NCBI GenBank assembly: GCA_029012085.1 | Contig: JAQXLK010000211.1 | Coordinates: forward strand, 1-32,414 | From: Clostridiales bacterium | Lineage (GTDB): Bacteria; Bacillota; Clostridia; Lachnospirales; Lachnospiraceae | Length of the DNA stretch: 32,414 nt | Direction of reading: 5' to 3' | Part shown: in pieces, positions 1 to 7,532 of the stretch | How positions within the stretch are numbered: the first letter of the stretch is position 1 | How the letters are laid out: each line of letters begins with the position of its first letter | Program-made: the position numbers and the translations under genes | Notes under the pieces: model-generated | What the model was told of the DNA's origin: nothing | What the model saw: the letters and a program-made list of their open reading frames with translations, nothing else | The model's database searches: none

Positions 1-28
1 TCATTTCTCGTTTCTCTTGCTTGGTCAT
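1..28 (-). CDS. Start of an unidentified gene, cut by the window edge
   Basis: The minus strand reads ATG ACC AAG CAA GAG AAA CGA GAA ATG, giving MTKQEKREM before the window ends. An AAAGGAG ribosome site lies about 10 bases upstream (complement of 39-45). A TTG directly before the ATG is an alternative start with slightly better spacing. The charged opening resembles the N-terminus of many TetR-type regulators, but nine codons cannot prove a family. It is on the same strand as the hydrolase gene, about 100 bases downstream of that gene's stop. Confidence 0.45.
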
Positions 29-43
29 CAAGAATCAGCTCCT

Positions 44-126
44 TTGCGAAAAGTTTTTTTATTAATTTTACCGCAAAAGAGCTGTAAACGGCTATAAATC
101 TTGTAAATTTATTGCGAAAAGTTTTT
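44..126. repeat. Pair of 15-bp direct repeats upstream of the partial gene
   Basis: The sequence TTGCGAAAAGTTTTT occurs exactly at 44-58 and again at 112-126. The copies are 68 bp apart (start to start) in the gap between the hydrolase stop and the partial gene. On the minus strand a TTTACA and a TTAATA with 17-bp spacing lie between them. They could be paired operator sites for the partial gene. The second copy overlaps the last two bases of the hydrolase gene. Confidence 0.5.
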
Positions 127-1078
127 ATTCCTCAAAGCTGAGTCCTTTTGAATCTTGAACCACCTGATTACAAAATGCCTCAATATCCTGAAAAACCTTT
201 TCATATTCCTCCTCATTATGAATCTCATGCCGTAATCCTTCATATCGAATCTGCTTGACATTCTTATAGCCTAATTGATACATACGTTCAATTGCCTGAT
301 CCCATTTCTTCTCATTCACATAACAAGGGTCATCCTTTCCCGAAACAAACAACACCGGAAGTTCCGGCCGCCTAACCTGAAACCCTTTTCCTGTATATGT
401 TATGATTTCCAGATTCAATAACGTCATGATTCCATTTAAGGTATACACAAAATTGCATAATTTATCCGCCTCGAATTTTTCTGCAACTTCTTTTTTTGCC
501 GATAACCAAGCAAATTGCCGCTTTTCCTCTTTAAAAGCTTTCTCGAATCGTCCCACCACCAGATTTTGTAAAAAGGGAGAACGAAATGTTTCACCCTTCA
601 CAAGCCCTAAAACCTTCAACACAAGCCCTGCCGGTTTCACAGCATTATTGTAAGCCGGGCATCCCGCAACAATCAATCCATCAACTGCCTCATCATGATT
701 CCTTATATAGGAACGAATCCCAAGCGAGCCCATACTATGACCATATAGCACAAGCGGCAAATTGGGAAATTCCTTCCTAATATAACGAGTTACCGCATAA
801 ATATCCTCTACATAACCCTTTTCTTTTGATTCATAACAATATCCGATATCCTCCGGCTGCTTTACACTTTCTCCATGTCCTCTGTTGTCATGCATCAAAG
901 CCACATAGCCTTTATCCGCCATCCACTCCATAAATGGTAAAAAACGCTCCTTATGCTCACACATTCCATGAACCATCTGGAAAATCCCTATTGGCTCTTT
1001 GGGAATCATACAAATTCCATGTATTGTCAAATCATCATATTTAGATTGAAAAGAAAATGTTTTTTTCGTAACAGCCAT
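125..1078 (-). CDS. Alpha/beta hydrolase, monoacylglycerol lipase-like (Hydrolase_4 / S33 type)
   Basis: This is a cytoplasmic serine hydrolase of about 317 residues, likely acting on a lipid ester or a similar small ester. The nucleophile elbow GHSMGS lies near residue 115. The acid is in SGKDDPCY near 250, and the catalytic histidine in GLRHEIHNE near 285. The early HGMCEH segment fits the oxyanion-hole region, and the NRGHGES segment is typical of monoglyceride lipase-like enzymes. There is no signal peptide. Two ATGs lie six bases apart. The second (1078) is preferred because AGGAG sits about 8 bases before it and only 2 before the first. The gene follows the polysaccharide deacetylase by about 20 bp and is probably co-transcribed with it. 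The true substrate cannot be read from sequence. Confidence 0.85.
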   Translation of the reverse strand: MAVTKKTFSFQSKYDDLTIHGICMIPKEPIGIFQMVHGMCEHKERFLPFMEWMADKGYVALMHDNRGHGESVKQPEDIGYCYESKEKGYVEDIYAVTRYIRKEFPNLPLVLYGHSMGSLGIRSYIRNHDEAVDGLIVAGCPAYNNAVKPAGLVLKVLGLVKGETFRSPFLQNLVVGRFEKAFKEEKRQFAWLSAKKEVAEKFEADKLCNFVYTLNGIMTLLNLEIITYTGKGFQVRRPELPVLFVSGKDDPCYVNEKKWDQAIERMYQLGYKNVKQIRYEGLRHEIHNEEEYEKVFQDIEAFCNQVVQDSKGLSFEE

Positions 1079-1100
1079 TTTCATTCTCCTAACTCAATTG

Positions 1101-2138
1101 TTATTTTTTCTTTTTATAAAAATTATGATAAACCCTGCCATTTTCCATCTTGTAGCCACGATATTTTGCCAATTCACTCACAGTTACCAGCTGATAACCA
1201 TTCTTTTTAAGTTTTGGAATAATAGAAAGCGCTGCCCGCTTGGTCGGTTCATGAATATCATGCATCAAAACAATGTCTCCATCCTTCACATTATTCATTA
1301 CCGCCGAAATCGTTTTACTTTCACTTCTCGTCTTCCAGTCTAACGTATCAATCGACCACAGAATAACCGGCTTTCCTGCTGCATTTTTTACATTATCACT
1401 CATTTCACCAAATGGCACCCTCATTACATCCGTATTCTTTCCAATAATACTTTTTACCTTCTTGTCTGTTTTCTGCATCTGGGATTTTATTTCTTCCTGA
1501 GACAACTTTGACAGATTGCTGTGATTATAGCTATGATTTCCAATTTCACAACCAATCTTATCTGCTTCTTTTATAGCATCTTTATAGTTATCTACGCTTG
1601 CTCCCAGAACAAAAAAAGTAGCTCTGCCATCATTCTTCTTTAAACATTTCACAATATCTTTTGTATATGGTCCCGGTCCATCATCAAATGTCAGGGCAAC
1701 CATCTTCTTTTTTGGATTCACTGCATCTGCAAATACCTTACAAACCTTGCTGTAATCCCCCTGTATAATCTGGTCATCCGCCTCATAAGCAGCCTTCACC
1801 TTATACGTATATGTTTTTCCTTTTTTTACATTCTTATCTGTATAAGCAAGTTTCCTGGTTAGTCCAACCTGTTCATATGCCCCCTTCGAATTCTTTTTAT
1901 AGATATAGTAAGACTCTGCATCTTCCACTTTGCTCCAGGTCAGCTTAATCTTATTCTTCTTATATGAGCCTTCTACCTTCGTTGTTCCCGGTGGTTCATA
2001 TGTAACCGACCCCATATCCGGATTTTCCACCTCTGTTGCCATAACCTCTTGACTACAAAAAAGGAGTACCGCCCCAAATGCAAACAACATTCCTATCAGC
2101 CTAAGTCTTTCTGCAGCCTTCCATAAATATAACTTCAT
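1101..2138 (-). CDS. Secreted or membrane-anchored polysaccharide deacetylase (CE4, NodB domain) with Fn3-like domain
   Basis: The protein should remove acetyl groups from a cell-surface or peptidoglycan sugar outside the membrane. Residues 13-35 form a hydrophobic signal or anchor. A fibronectin type III-like domain spans roughly 55-137. The NodB domain covers about 145-325 with the CE4 motifs in order: FDDG 151-154 (base and metal aspartates), HSYNH 202-206 (metal histidines), RVPFG 240-244 (usually R-x-P-Y), DTLDW 264-268 and LMHD 291-294. All catalytic positions are present; Phe replaces the usual Tyr in motif 3. The start is supported by AGGAGG nine bases upstream. A promoter with TTGTTG and TATAAT lies at 2177-2205. 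The alpha/beta hydrolase follows closely. Confidence 0.9.
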   Translation of the reverse strand: MKLYLWKAAERLRLIGMLFAFGAVLLFCSQEVMATEVENPDMGSVTYEPPGTTKVEGSYKKNKIKLTWSKVEDAESYYIYKKNSKGAYEQVGLTRKLAYTDKNVKKGKTYTYKVKAAYEADDQIIQGDYSKVCKVFADAVNPKKKMVALTFDDGPGPYTKDIVKCLKKNDGRATFFVLGASVDNYKDAIKEADKIGCEIGNHSYNHSNLSKLSQEEIKSQMQKTDKKVKSIIGKNTDVMRVPFGEMSDNVKNAAGKPVILWSIDTLDWKTRSESKTISAVMNNVKDGDIVLMHDIHEPTKRAALSIIPKLKKNGYQLVTVSELAKYRGYKMENGRVYHNFYKKKK

Positions 2139-2176
2139 CTCATTATCCTCCTACAAAACATGATATTACTGTCCTT

Positions 2177-2205
2177 ATTATACGGCGAACCACATCAAAC
2201 AACAA
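2177..2205 (-). promoter_or_regulatory. Sigma-A type promoter for the deacetylase-hydrolase pair
   Basis: On the minus strand TTGTTG (2200-2205) is followed after 17 bp by a perfect TATAAT (2177-2182). This would start RNA near 2170 and leave a leader of about 30 bases with a good AGGAGG site. Confidence 0.6.
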
Positions 2206-2216
2206 GCCTTTAATTC

Positions 2217-4232
2217 TTAAGAATTCTGAACTTTCTTTTCCTGCAGACACAATACACCAAGCGGAGTTGCCAAAAGCAGCAGCACTACCATTCCTATTAC
2301 CGTTGCATTACTAAAGTTCTCTTCATTCAACCACGCAATCTTTGTTCCATAATACAACACAAAAACAGAAAAACCATTATTCAAAAAATGGATAAGCGCA
2401 GAGGAAAAGATACTTCCCGACTTCTCCACAGCATAAGCTAAAGCAATACCCAGCAGCATCGTAGGCAGCAGCTTAATAAGGCTTAAATGACTGATTCCAA
2501 ACAGAAGGGAAACCAATAAAATTGCTCCAGGGATTTTCATTTTCTGCTTCATCGCCGTCAATACATATCCCCTAAACATCAACTCTTCACAAACCGCAGG
2601 CAAAAAGGCCATCAGAAAAAGACCACCGGCAAAAGGAATGCCTTTTAAAATCGTCATGTATTCCTCATTTAAAACCTGACTGTCACTCGGGAACAGTTGA
2701 CTTAGCAAATTACTAAGGAGCAGCGCACCGTTTCCTACACCAAGCCATAAAAGGAAAGCTCCCAGTAAATGTCTTGGTTTTGGTGCCTTAACACGGAACA
2801 CTTTTTTCACATCTGCCTTGATATAAATGCTCGCTAACACCGGCAGCACTCCAATGAAAATCTGTGGAATTACCACACCCATCATCGGATTTTTCAAAGC
2901 AGAAAGTCCTCCCACATAAACCATTAGAAGCAGTGCTGCAATCAAAACCAGCATGCTCTCTGAAACAGACGGCAGACTTCCTTTTGAAATATTCTTTCGT
3001 CGTTCAAACAACTTTATTCCACTCATGGATTCTCCAAACAAAATAGATTCGCTATTATATATTTTAGATAGTACCCAAACGGAAACAAAGGCATATATGA
3101 TATTACTAAGTAAAACAATCAAAATCAGATTAAAGTTGTATTTAAAAACCAGTAAATTCTTCATCAGAAGACAAATATTTGCCACCGGTACCAATGCAGT
3201 CACCTTTGTCAGTTCAATATTAGGAATAAATCCAATGTATGCTACCAGCATTACTACCAACGTAAGCGGCGTAATATAATTATTTGCCTCTTTAAAGCTC
3301 TTTGCAAAGGCACAGATGCACATAACCACCGCACTCATAAACAACGCAAAGGCAATGACACACACTATGGAAATAAGGATTGCAGGCACAAAAGTACCGG
3401 CATGAAATTCTCCTGCTTGTTCCGACAGCGAGATTACCGTTTGATATAAATATAAAGCAATGCCACCCATTGACAGCACATTGATAAACACCGAAAACAC
3501 CGTAATCGTTGCTACAGATAGGAATTTACTCATGATAAGCTCCATATTTCCCACCGGAAGAGTAAGAAGCGTCTCTAACGTTCCTCTTTCCTTCTCCCCT
3601 GCCGTCGTATCAATGGCCGGGTACATGGAGCCCATCAGTATACTGGTAATCAATAAAAACGGAATAATACTTCCTAAAATACTTCCTATGGAGCTTTCAC
3701 TGCTGGAACAATCTTTAAAGGATGTCTTTACCGGATACAGAGTCTTTTCTACATCAAGTCCTGCTTTCCTTGCATTTTTCTCCGCCCTATGCTTGGCAAG
3801 CGCATCAATTTCTTCCTCTAAAAGGTTCGAAACACTGGAAGAATCTGTCACCGCAGATAAATAGTGAATTTCATAAATCACTTGGGAATCCGTCACCTTG
3901 GTTGTAATATACGCATCAATATTCTCTTCCTCTAAATCTTGCTCTGGTGCATCCGAATCCACTTCCTTAATAGAATAATCAAGGCCATCCTCTTCTCCCT
4001 CTATCCATTCATTTAAGGCATTTCGGTCAGCCTTTGCAACATCCTTATATGCAATCAGATAGTTCTGCTCCTTTTGTGTTTCTGTAATAAAAGATACAAT
4101 CTGCATAGCTACAAAAAAAATCAAAGGATACAAAATTACCGGAAGAACAATCATGGTAAGAATGGTTTTCTTGTCCCGGATTACATCTAAAATCTCCTTT
4201 TTATATAAAGTCCGAAGTCTCGCATAATTCAT
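2217..4232 (-). CDS. ABC-2 type permease fused to a CPBP (CAAX-type) intramembrane protease domain
   Basis: This is the membrane half of a NatAB-like exporter. After a first membrane helix near residue 30 comes a long extracytoplasmic loop (about 55-180), then about six helices forming the ABC-2 permease. The last third is a CPBP/Abi domain with the glutamate motif EELMFRG near 548, FGISH near 585 and HFLNN near 620, so the metalloprotease-like residues are intact. The start at 4232 is preferred over the ATG at 4241, because AAAGGAG lies nine bases before 4232 and immediately before 4241. The gene overlaps the ATPase gene by 32 bases, which implies translational coupling. The fusion is known in Firmicutes; its substrate and the protease target are unknown. 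A bacteriocin or peptide immunity role is possible but not shown. Confidence 0.9.
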   Translation of the reverse strand: MNYARLRTLYKKEILDVIRDKKTILTMIVLPVILYPLIFFVAMQIVSFITETQKEQNYLIAYKDVAKADRNALNEWIEGEEDGLDYSIKEVDSDAPEQDLEEENIDAYITTKVTDSQVIYEIHYLSAVTDSSSVSNLLEEEIDALAKHRAEKNARKAGLDVEKTLYPVKTSFKDCSSSESSIGSILGSIIPFLLITSILMGSMYPAIDTTAGEKERGTLETLLTLPVGNMELIMSKFLSVATITVFSVFINVLSMGGIALYLYQTVISLSEQAGEFHAGTFVPAILISIVCVIAFALFMSAVVMCICAFAKSFKEANNYITPLTLVVMLVAYIGFIPNIELTKVTALVPVANICLLMKNLLVFKYNFNLILIVLLSNIIYAFVSVWVLSKIYNSESILFGESMSGIKLFERRKNISKGSLPSVSESMLVLIAALLLMVYVGGLSALKNPMMGVVIPQIFIGVLPVLASIYIKADVKKVFRVKAPKPRHLLGAFLLWLGVGNGALLLSNLLSQLFPSDSQVLNEEYMTILKGIPFAGGLFLMAFLPAVCEELMFRGYVLTAMKQKMKIPGAILLVSLLFGISHLSLIKLLPTMLLGIALAYAVEKSGSIFSSALIHFLNNGFSVFVLYYGTKIAWLNEENFSNATVIGMVVLLLLATPLGVLCLQEKKVQNS

Positions 4233-4998
4233 TCTCCACATCTCCTTTCATATACGCAAAGAAAGTATCCCTTAAATTTGTAGTACCCGTCGCCACTTTG
4301 AGACTCTCTGGTGTTCCCTCTGCAATCACGCTACCCTTATCAATCATCACAATCCGGTCACACAGAAATTCTGCTTCTTCCATGTAGTGAGTAGAGTACA
4401 GTACCGTTTTTCCCCGTTCCCGCTCCTGCTTCATGAAATCAATAATCGCCTTCGAGCTTATAATATCAAGCCCAAGGGTTGGTTCGTCAAAAATATAAAT
4501 ATCCGGATCATGAACTAAACATCTTGCAATGGAAGTCCGCTGCTTCTGCCCGGTAGAAAGCTTGTCTATCCGGTTATCCATAAATTCCTGCATATGCAAA
4601 AGCTCACCAACCTGAAAGATTCTTTCCTCTGCCTCTTTCTTTCCAAACCCATAAAGTTCTGCAAATAAACCAAGCATCTCTCTGACACTGAACCGCCCAT
4701 AAAGCTTTGTATTTTCTGAAAGATATCCAATATGGCGTTTTAAAATCTCTTTATCGGTAATCCGCTCCCCTGCTTCATTTGTAATGAAAACTTCTCCCTC
4801 CGTGGGTTCCATCAGCATTCCCAGCATCCGAAGCAACGTGGTCTTTCCTGCGCCGTTCGGTCCTAAAATACCAAGAATTTCTCCCTCCTGTGCACAAAAA
4901 TCCACATGGTCTACCGCATAAAACTCCTCTTTTTTCCCCTTTTTTAATGTTCGCACAAATTGCTTTGTAAGTTTTGCTGCCTGTATCAAAAAAGCCAT
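4201..4998 (-). CDS. ABC transporter ATP-binding protein, NatA-like
   Basis: This is the ATPase partner of the permease-CPBP fusion encoded next, 265 residues long. Walker A is GPNGAGKTT near residue 47. The signature LSTGQKQR lies near 147, Walker B with the catalytic glutamate (IYIFDEPTLGLD) near 167-178, and the switch histidine in STHYMEEAE near 203. Family members drive export of sodium, drugs or peptides. The GGGAGG ribosome site abuts the ATG with no spacer. A TTG three codons downstream (residue 4) has normal spacing of about nine bases, so the true start may be at 4989. Upstream is a TTGACA promoter overlapped by a dyad, which suggests repressor control. Confidence 0.9.
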   Translation of the reverse strand: MAFLIQAAKLTKQFVRTLKKGKKEEFYAVDHVDFCAQEGEILGILGPNGAGKTTLLRMLGMLMEPTEGEVFITNEAGERITDKEILKRHIGYLSENTKLYGRFSVREMLGLFAELYGFGKKEAEERIFQVGELLHMQEFMDNRIDKLSTGQKQRTSIARCLVHDPDIYIFDEPTLGLDIISSKAIIDFMKQERERGKTVLYSTHYMEEAEFLCDRIVMIDKGSVIAEGTPESLKVATGTTNLRDTFFAYMKGDVENELCETSDFI

Positions 4999-5030
4999 CC
5001 TCCCATCTGATTTCTTCTATCCTTTATCAT

Positions 5031-5076
5031 TGTATTACACATTTAATACAGTAATACATCAACATCATTTTGTCAA
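5031..5076 (-). promoter_or_regulatory. Promoter of the ABC exporter with an operator-like dyad
   Basis: On the minus strand a perfect TTGACA (5071-5076) is followed after 17 bp by a weak -10, TACTGT (5048-5053). The perfect 8-bp inverted repeat TGTATTAC (5031-5038) and GTAATACA (5051-5058), with a 12-bp spacer, covers the -10 and start region. A strong -35 with a poor -10 inside a dyad is the layout of a regulated promoter. GntR/YtrA-type repressors often control such two-gene ABC exporters, but none is encoded nearby. Confidence 0.55.
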
Positions 5077-5082
5077 CCACAA

Positions 5083-5113
5083 GAAAAACAGCTTATACAT
5101 TCTGTATAAACTG
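5083..5113 (-). terminator. Intrinsic terminator of ridA
   Basis: CAGCTTATACA (5089-5099) and TGTATAAACTG (5103-5113) pair over 11 positions with one mismatch and a 3-base loop. On the minus strand the stem is followed by five T residues. It lies about 30 bases past the ridA stop. Confidence 0.75.
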
Positions 5114-5145
5114 CTTTTCATCGTTCTAATATATGATTGAGTCCA

Positions 5146-5529
5146 CTATTTCTTAAGTGCAATCGCTTCCATTTCAATTAATACATCCTTTGGAAGTCTG
5201 GCAACTTCTACGCAGGAACGAGCTGGAAATACTCCGGTAAAATAGGTTGCATAAATCTCATTCAGTGCCGCAAAATCATTCATATCCTTGATAAATACTG
5301 TTGTCTTTACCACATCTTCACAAGATGAACCTGCTGCCTCTAACAAAGCCTTCATGCTGTCAAACACACGGGTTGCCTGAACTTTAATATCCCCTTCTAC
5401 CACATTACCGGTTGCCGGATCAATCGGTACCACACCGGATGTATATACCATTCCATTCACTTCAATTGCCTGTGAATATGGTCCAATTGCCTGTGGTGCT
5501 TTGTCTGTCTTAATCTGATTCTTGTTCAT
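5146..5529 (-). CDS. ridA: RidA family 2-iminobutanoate/2-iminopropanoate deaminase
   Basis: This soluble 127-residue enzyme hydrolyses reactive enamines and imines released by PLP-dependent dehydratases such as threonine deaminase. The sequence shows the family landmarks: [11 protein letters not shown] near residue 10, [12 protein letters not shown] near 32, and the substrate-binding arginine in [15 protein letters not shown] near 105. The conserved end VLIEMEAIA is present. The length is normal for a trimeric RidA. The ATG at 5529 is chosen because AGGAGG sits about nine bases upstream and the family begins here; the frame is open further upstream but is not conserved-looking. The leader contains a long hairpin (5561-5616). 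A terminator follows the stop. Confidence 0.95.
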   Translation of the reverse strand: MNKNQIKTDKAPQAIGPYSQAIEVNGMVYTSGVVPIDPATGNVVEGDIKVQATRVFDSMKALLEAAGSSCEDVVKTTVFIKDMNDFAALNEIYATYFTGVFPARSCVEVARLPKDVLIEMEAIALKK

Positions 5530-5560
5530 AATTTGATATCCTCCTAAAAGATAATTACTG

Positions 5561-5616
5561 TAACTGTTCAAAGTTACGAAACAAATAATGTTTTCCAGTT
5601 TCACCTTGAACAGTTA
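5561..5616. other. Long hairpin in the ridA leader
   Basis: TAACTGTTCAA (5561-5571) and TTGAACAGTTA (5606-5616) form a perfect 11-bp inverted repeat. Inside it, GTTAC/GTTTC-type segments add a second short stem (GAAAC with GTTTC) after an internal loop. If ridA is transcribed from upstream of 5620, this forms a stable 5' UTR stem-loop ending about 30 bases before the start codon. It could instead be a protein-binding dyad. Confidence 0.5.
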
Positions 5617-5645
5617 TGCTTTATTTATATATCAACCAATCCCCA

Positions 5646-5673
5646 CAGATAAATTTAAACTCAACTTTATCTG
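5646..5673 (-). terminator. Hairpin directly after the cvfB stop
   Basis: CAGATAAA (5646-5653) and TTTATCTG (5666-5673) are perfect 8-bp inverted repeats with a 12-base loop. They abut the cvfB stop codon on the 3' side. No T run follows, so this may stabilise the 3' end or act as a weak terminator only. Confidence 0.3.
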
Positions 5674-6513
5674 CTACCGGTCAATAATTGCAATGGATTT
5701 TTCCCGAATCTCTATACGATGCTGCTTTAGCAATCTTCCAACAGCACGTTTAAACGCATTCTTACTAAGCCCCATCTCCCGCTCAATAATCTCCGGAGAT
5801 GCCTTATCTGTAAATGGGAGCACCCCATCATAGGATAAAATCGCCTGATATACCATCTCACTGTCTTCATCCATCTGCTGGTATGCTGGTTTTGTCATGG
5901 ATAAATTAAGCTTGCCATCCTCCCGCACATTTGATACACGAAGTGTCAGCACATCCCCGACACGCAACTTTTTATGAATCTCCTGCTTCGGAATCAAGCC
6001 CTGATAAAGGTTATCCACTGCCACAAAAGCCCCCAGATTATCATTTATCTGATACACATAACCTTCCACTTCATCCCCTTTCTCAAAAGAGGAATCTGTC
6101 CTTAAATGCTCATACAGCTTCATGGATACACAGGGACGGTTACTCTTATCCATATACATATAGACAAGATATTCATTGCCTTCCCGAACCTTACCAACCA
6201 TCTCTTTAAACGGAAGCAGAATATCCTTCTCAAGTCCCCAATCCATAAATGCACCAATGCTTCCCACACTTGCCACAGAAAGCTTGGCAATCTCTCCAAG
6301 GGTAATCAGAGGCTTATTTACCGTGGCAATGGGACGGTCGGAAGAATCTAAGTATACAAATACATCTAAGCTGCCACCAGCCTTCAGTCCTTCCGGTACC
6401 TGCTTTCTTGGAAGCAATACCGCATCCTTATCTCCTTCTTCCTGTGCCATATACACACCAAATTCCTTACTTCGTATTACCTTTAATGTCTGCCATTTTC
6501 CTATCTCTACCAT
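5674..6513 (-). CDS. cvfB: CvfB/YitL family S1-domain RNA-binding protein
   Basis: This cytoplasmic RNA-binding protein is related to Staphylococcus CvfB and Bacillus YitL. In S. aureus the family affects virulence regulators. It has 279 residues, close to the family length. It opens with an S1-like module (about 5-60: KVIRSKEFGVYMAQ). A second covers roughly 70-135 (VGSIGAFMDWGLEKDILLP), a third about 150-205 (GYVYQINDNLGAFVAVDN), and a C-terminal winged-helix region ends near 275 (MGLSKNAFKRAVGRLLKQ). It starts one base after the thioesterase stop, with its GGAGG inside the end of that gene, so translation is probably coupled. Confidence 0.9.
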   Translation of the reverse strand: MVEIGKWQTLKVIRSKEFGVYMAQEEGDKDAVLLPRKQVPEGLKAGGSLDVFVYLDSSDRPIATVNKPLITLGEIAKLSVASVGSIGAFMDWGLEKDILLPFKEMVGKVREGNEYLVYMYMDKSNRPCVSMKLYEHLRTDSSFEKGDEVEGYVYQINDNLGAFVAVDNLYQGLIPKQEIHKKLRVGDVLTLRVSNVREDGKLNLSMTKPAYQQMDEDSEMVYQAILSYDGVLPFTDKASPEIIEREMGLSKNAFKRAVGRLLKQHRIEIREKSIAIIDR

Positions 6514-6514
6514 G

Positions 6515-7231
6515 TTAAACCATTACCTCCACAATAACGTAGGGTTGTCCTTTCTCATCTTCAAATACTATCTGTCTTGTCGCATCTTTATCATATAAAA
6601 CCGGATACAGAATGTCCCCTAATACAGCTGCTTTTCGATAATCAACCCGAATGGAACGGATGCTTCCCACATCCTCCACAAAGTCTAATGATTCTGTTAC
6701 ATACCTGACATTATTCACATGCTGGTTTGAATCAATAAAGGAGCGTTTTACCAAAATCGGCTCTATCGTCCTGCTTTCCCTGCATTCCTCATCCAAAATC
6801 TTAATCTTTCTAGGTGCATATTCCATCGGAAGTGCCGGCTCAATATCATAGCCTTCCTTATCCTGCTCTGTCGCCTTAACCGGATGCATATTCTCCACAT
6901 CCATAAAAATCCAGATAGAATTCGCCTGAACAATCCTGTTTCCTGCAGAATCTAATATATCGAAATTACGATATCCATAAAGCCCCTTAAAGTCATGGGG
7001 CCAGGTTTGAACCGTAATATTCTCTTTGTATTCCGGGTAACGGAGCACTTCAATCTGCCAGCCAGACAGAAACCATGCCTTCTTTGTTCCATCCAAACTA
7101 TCTACACCTTTTCCTATGGATTCCGAATGAAACAATGCACAATCCTGAAGAAAATGTGTAATCATACCAATATCTGTTTTTAAATCACTTCCCACCTGGG
7201 AATACGTAATCTGTCGTGTCATTTCATACAT
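6515..7231 (-). CDS. Acyl-ACP thioesterase (double hotdog, FatA/FatB-like)
   Basis: The enzyme releases fatty acids from acyl carrier protein in the cytoplasm. It has 238 residues, the usual bacterial length, and two hotdog domains. The first (about 5-125) includes WFLSGWQIEVLRYPEY and VQTWPHDFKGLYGYRNF. The second (about 150-235) contains DSNQHVNN, which carries the Asn and His of the family's catalytic motif. AAAGGA lies about 12 bases before the ATG, a rather long gap. Bacterial members often favour short or medium chains; the preference here cannot be read. It is coupled to cvfB and probably forms a two-gene transcript. Confidence 0.9.
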   Translation of the reverse strand: MYEMTRQITYSQVGSDLKTDIGMITHFLQDCALFHSESIGKGVDSLDGTKKAWFLSGWQIEVLRYPEYKENITVQTWPHDFKGLYGYRNFDILDSAGNRIVQANSIWIFMDVENMHPVKATEQDKEGYDIEPALPMEYAPRKIKILDEECRESRTIEPILVKRSFIDSNQHVNNVRYVTESLDFVEDVGSIRSIRVDYRKAAVLGDILYPVLYDKDATRQIVFEDEKGQPYVIVEVMV

Positions 7232-7324
7232 AATGTAATACCGTCCTTTTTATCAGCCGTGGTTATAGTATACTCCATCTTTTTCCATAATGGTATCTTT
7301 TTTTATATTTTTTTAAATTTCCTC

Positions 7325-7352
7325 TTGATTTTTATTTTGAAATGTGTATAAT
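7325..7352 (+). promoter_or_regulatory. Promoter of the tRNA-Gln gene
   Basis: TTGATT (7325-7330) and a perfect TATAAT (7347-7352) are separated by 16 bp. The predicted start near 7359 is about 23 bases before the mature tRNA. Confidence 0.7.
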
Positions 7353-7381
7353 AATGTCTTGTGAGCGACAAAGCTTACCAA

Positions 7382-7453
7382 TGGGGTATCGCCAAATGGT
7401 AAGGCAACGGACTCTGACTCCGTCATTTCAAGGTTCGAATCCTTGTACCCCAG
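7382..7453 (+). tRNA. tRNA-Gln, anticodon CTG
   Basis: A complete 72-base cloverleaf can be drawn. The acceptor stem TGGGGTA pairs with TACCCCA over seven base pairs. The D stem is GCC/GGC. The anticodon stem ACGGA/TCCGT encloses the loop CTCTGAC, giving anticodon CTG, which reads CAG. The T stem is CAAGG/CCTTG with the standard TTCGAAT loop. The discriminator base is G, as expected for glutamine. The CCA end is not encoded. The gene has its own promoter and terminator and stands alone. Confidence 0.97.
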
Positions 7454-7457
7454 TTTT

Positions 7458-7490
7458 AAAAAATCACAACCAACAGGTTGTGATTTTTTT
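7458..7490. terminator. Bidirectional terminator between tRNA-Gln and the WYL regulator
   Basis: AAAAAATCACAACC (7458-7471) and GGTTGTGATTTTTT (7476-7489) form a perfect 14-bp stem with a 4-base loop. T runs follow on both strands. It ends the tRNA transcript on the plus strand and the WYL-regulator transcript on the minus strand. Confidence 0.9.
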
Positions 7491-7532
7491 GTTTCACACA
7501 TTATTTTCTGCCAAATGAATTTTGCACAACCG

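Noticed and set aside
2212-2225. Perfect 14-bp palindrome AATTCTTAAGAATT at the permease stop codon
   Set aside because: A palindrome this short is expected about once or twice by chance in 32 kb of AT-rich DNA; no T run follows.
7313-7501. 62-codon minus-strand open frame
   Set aside because: It runs antisense through tRNA-Gln and its terminator, and has no ribosome site or family resemblance.
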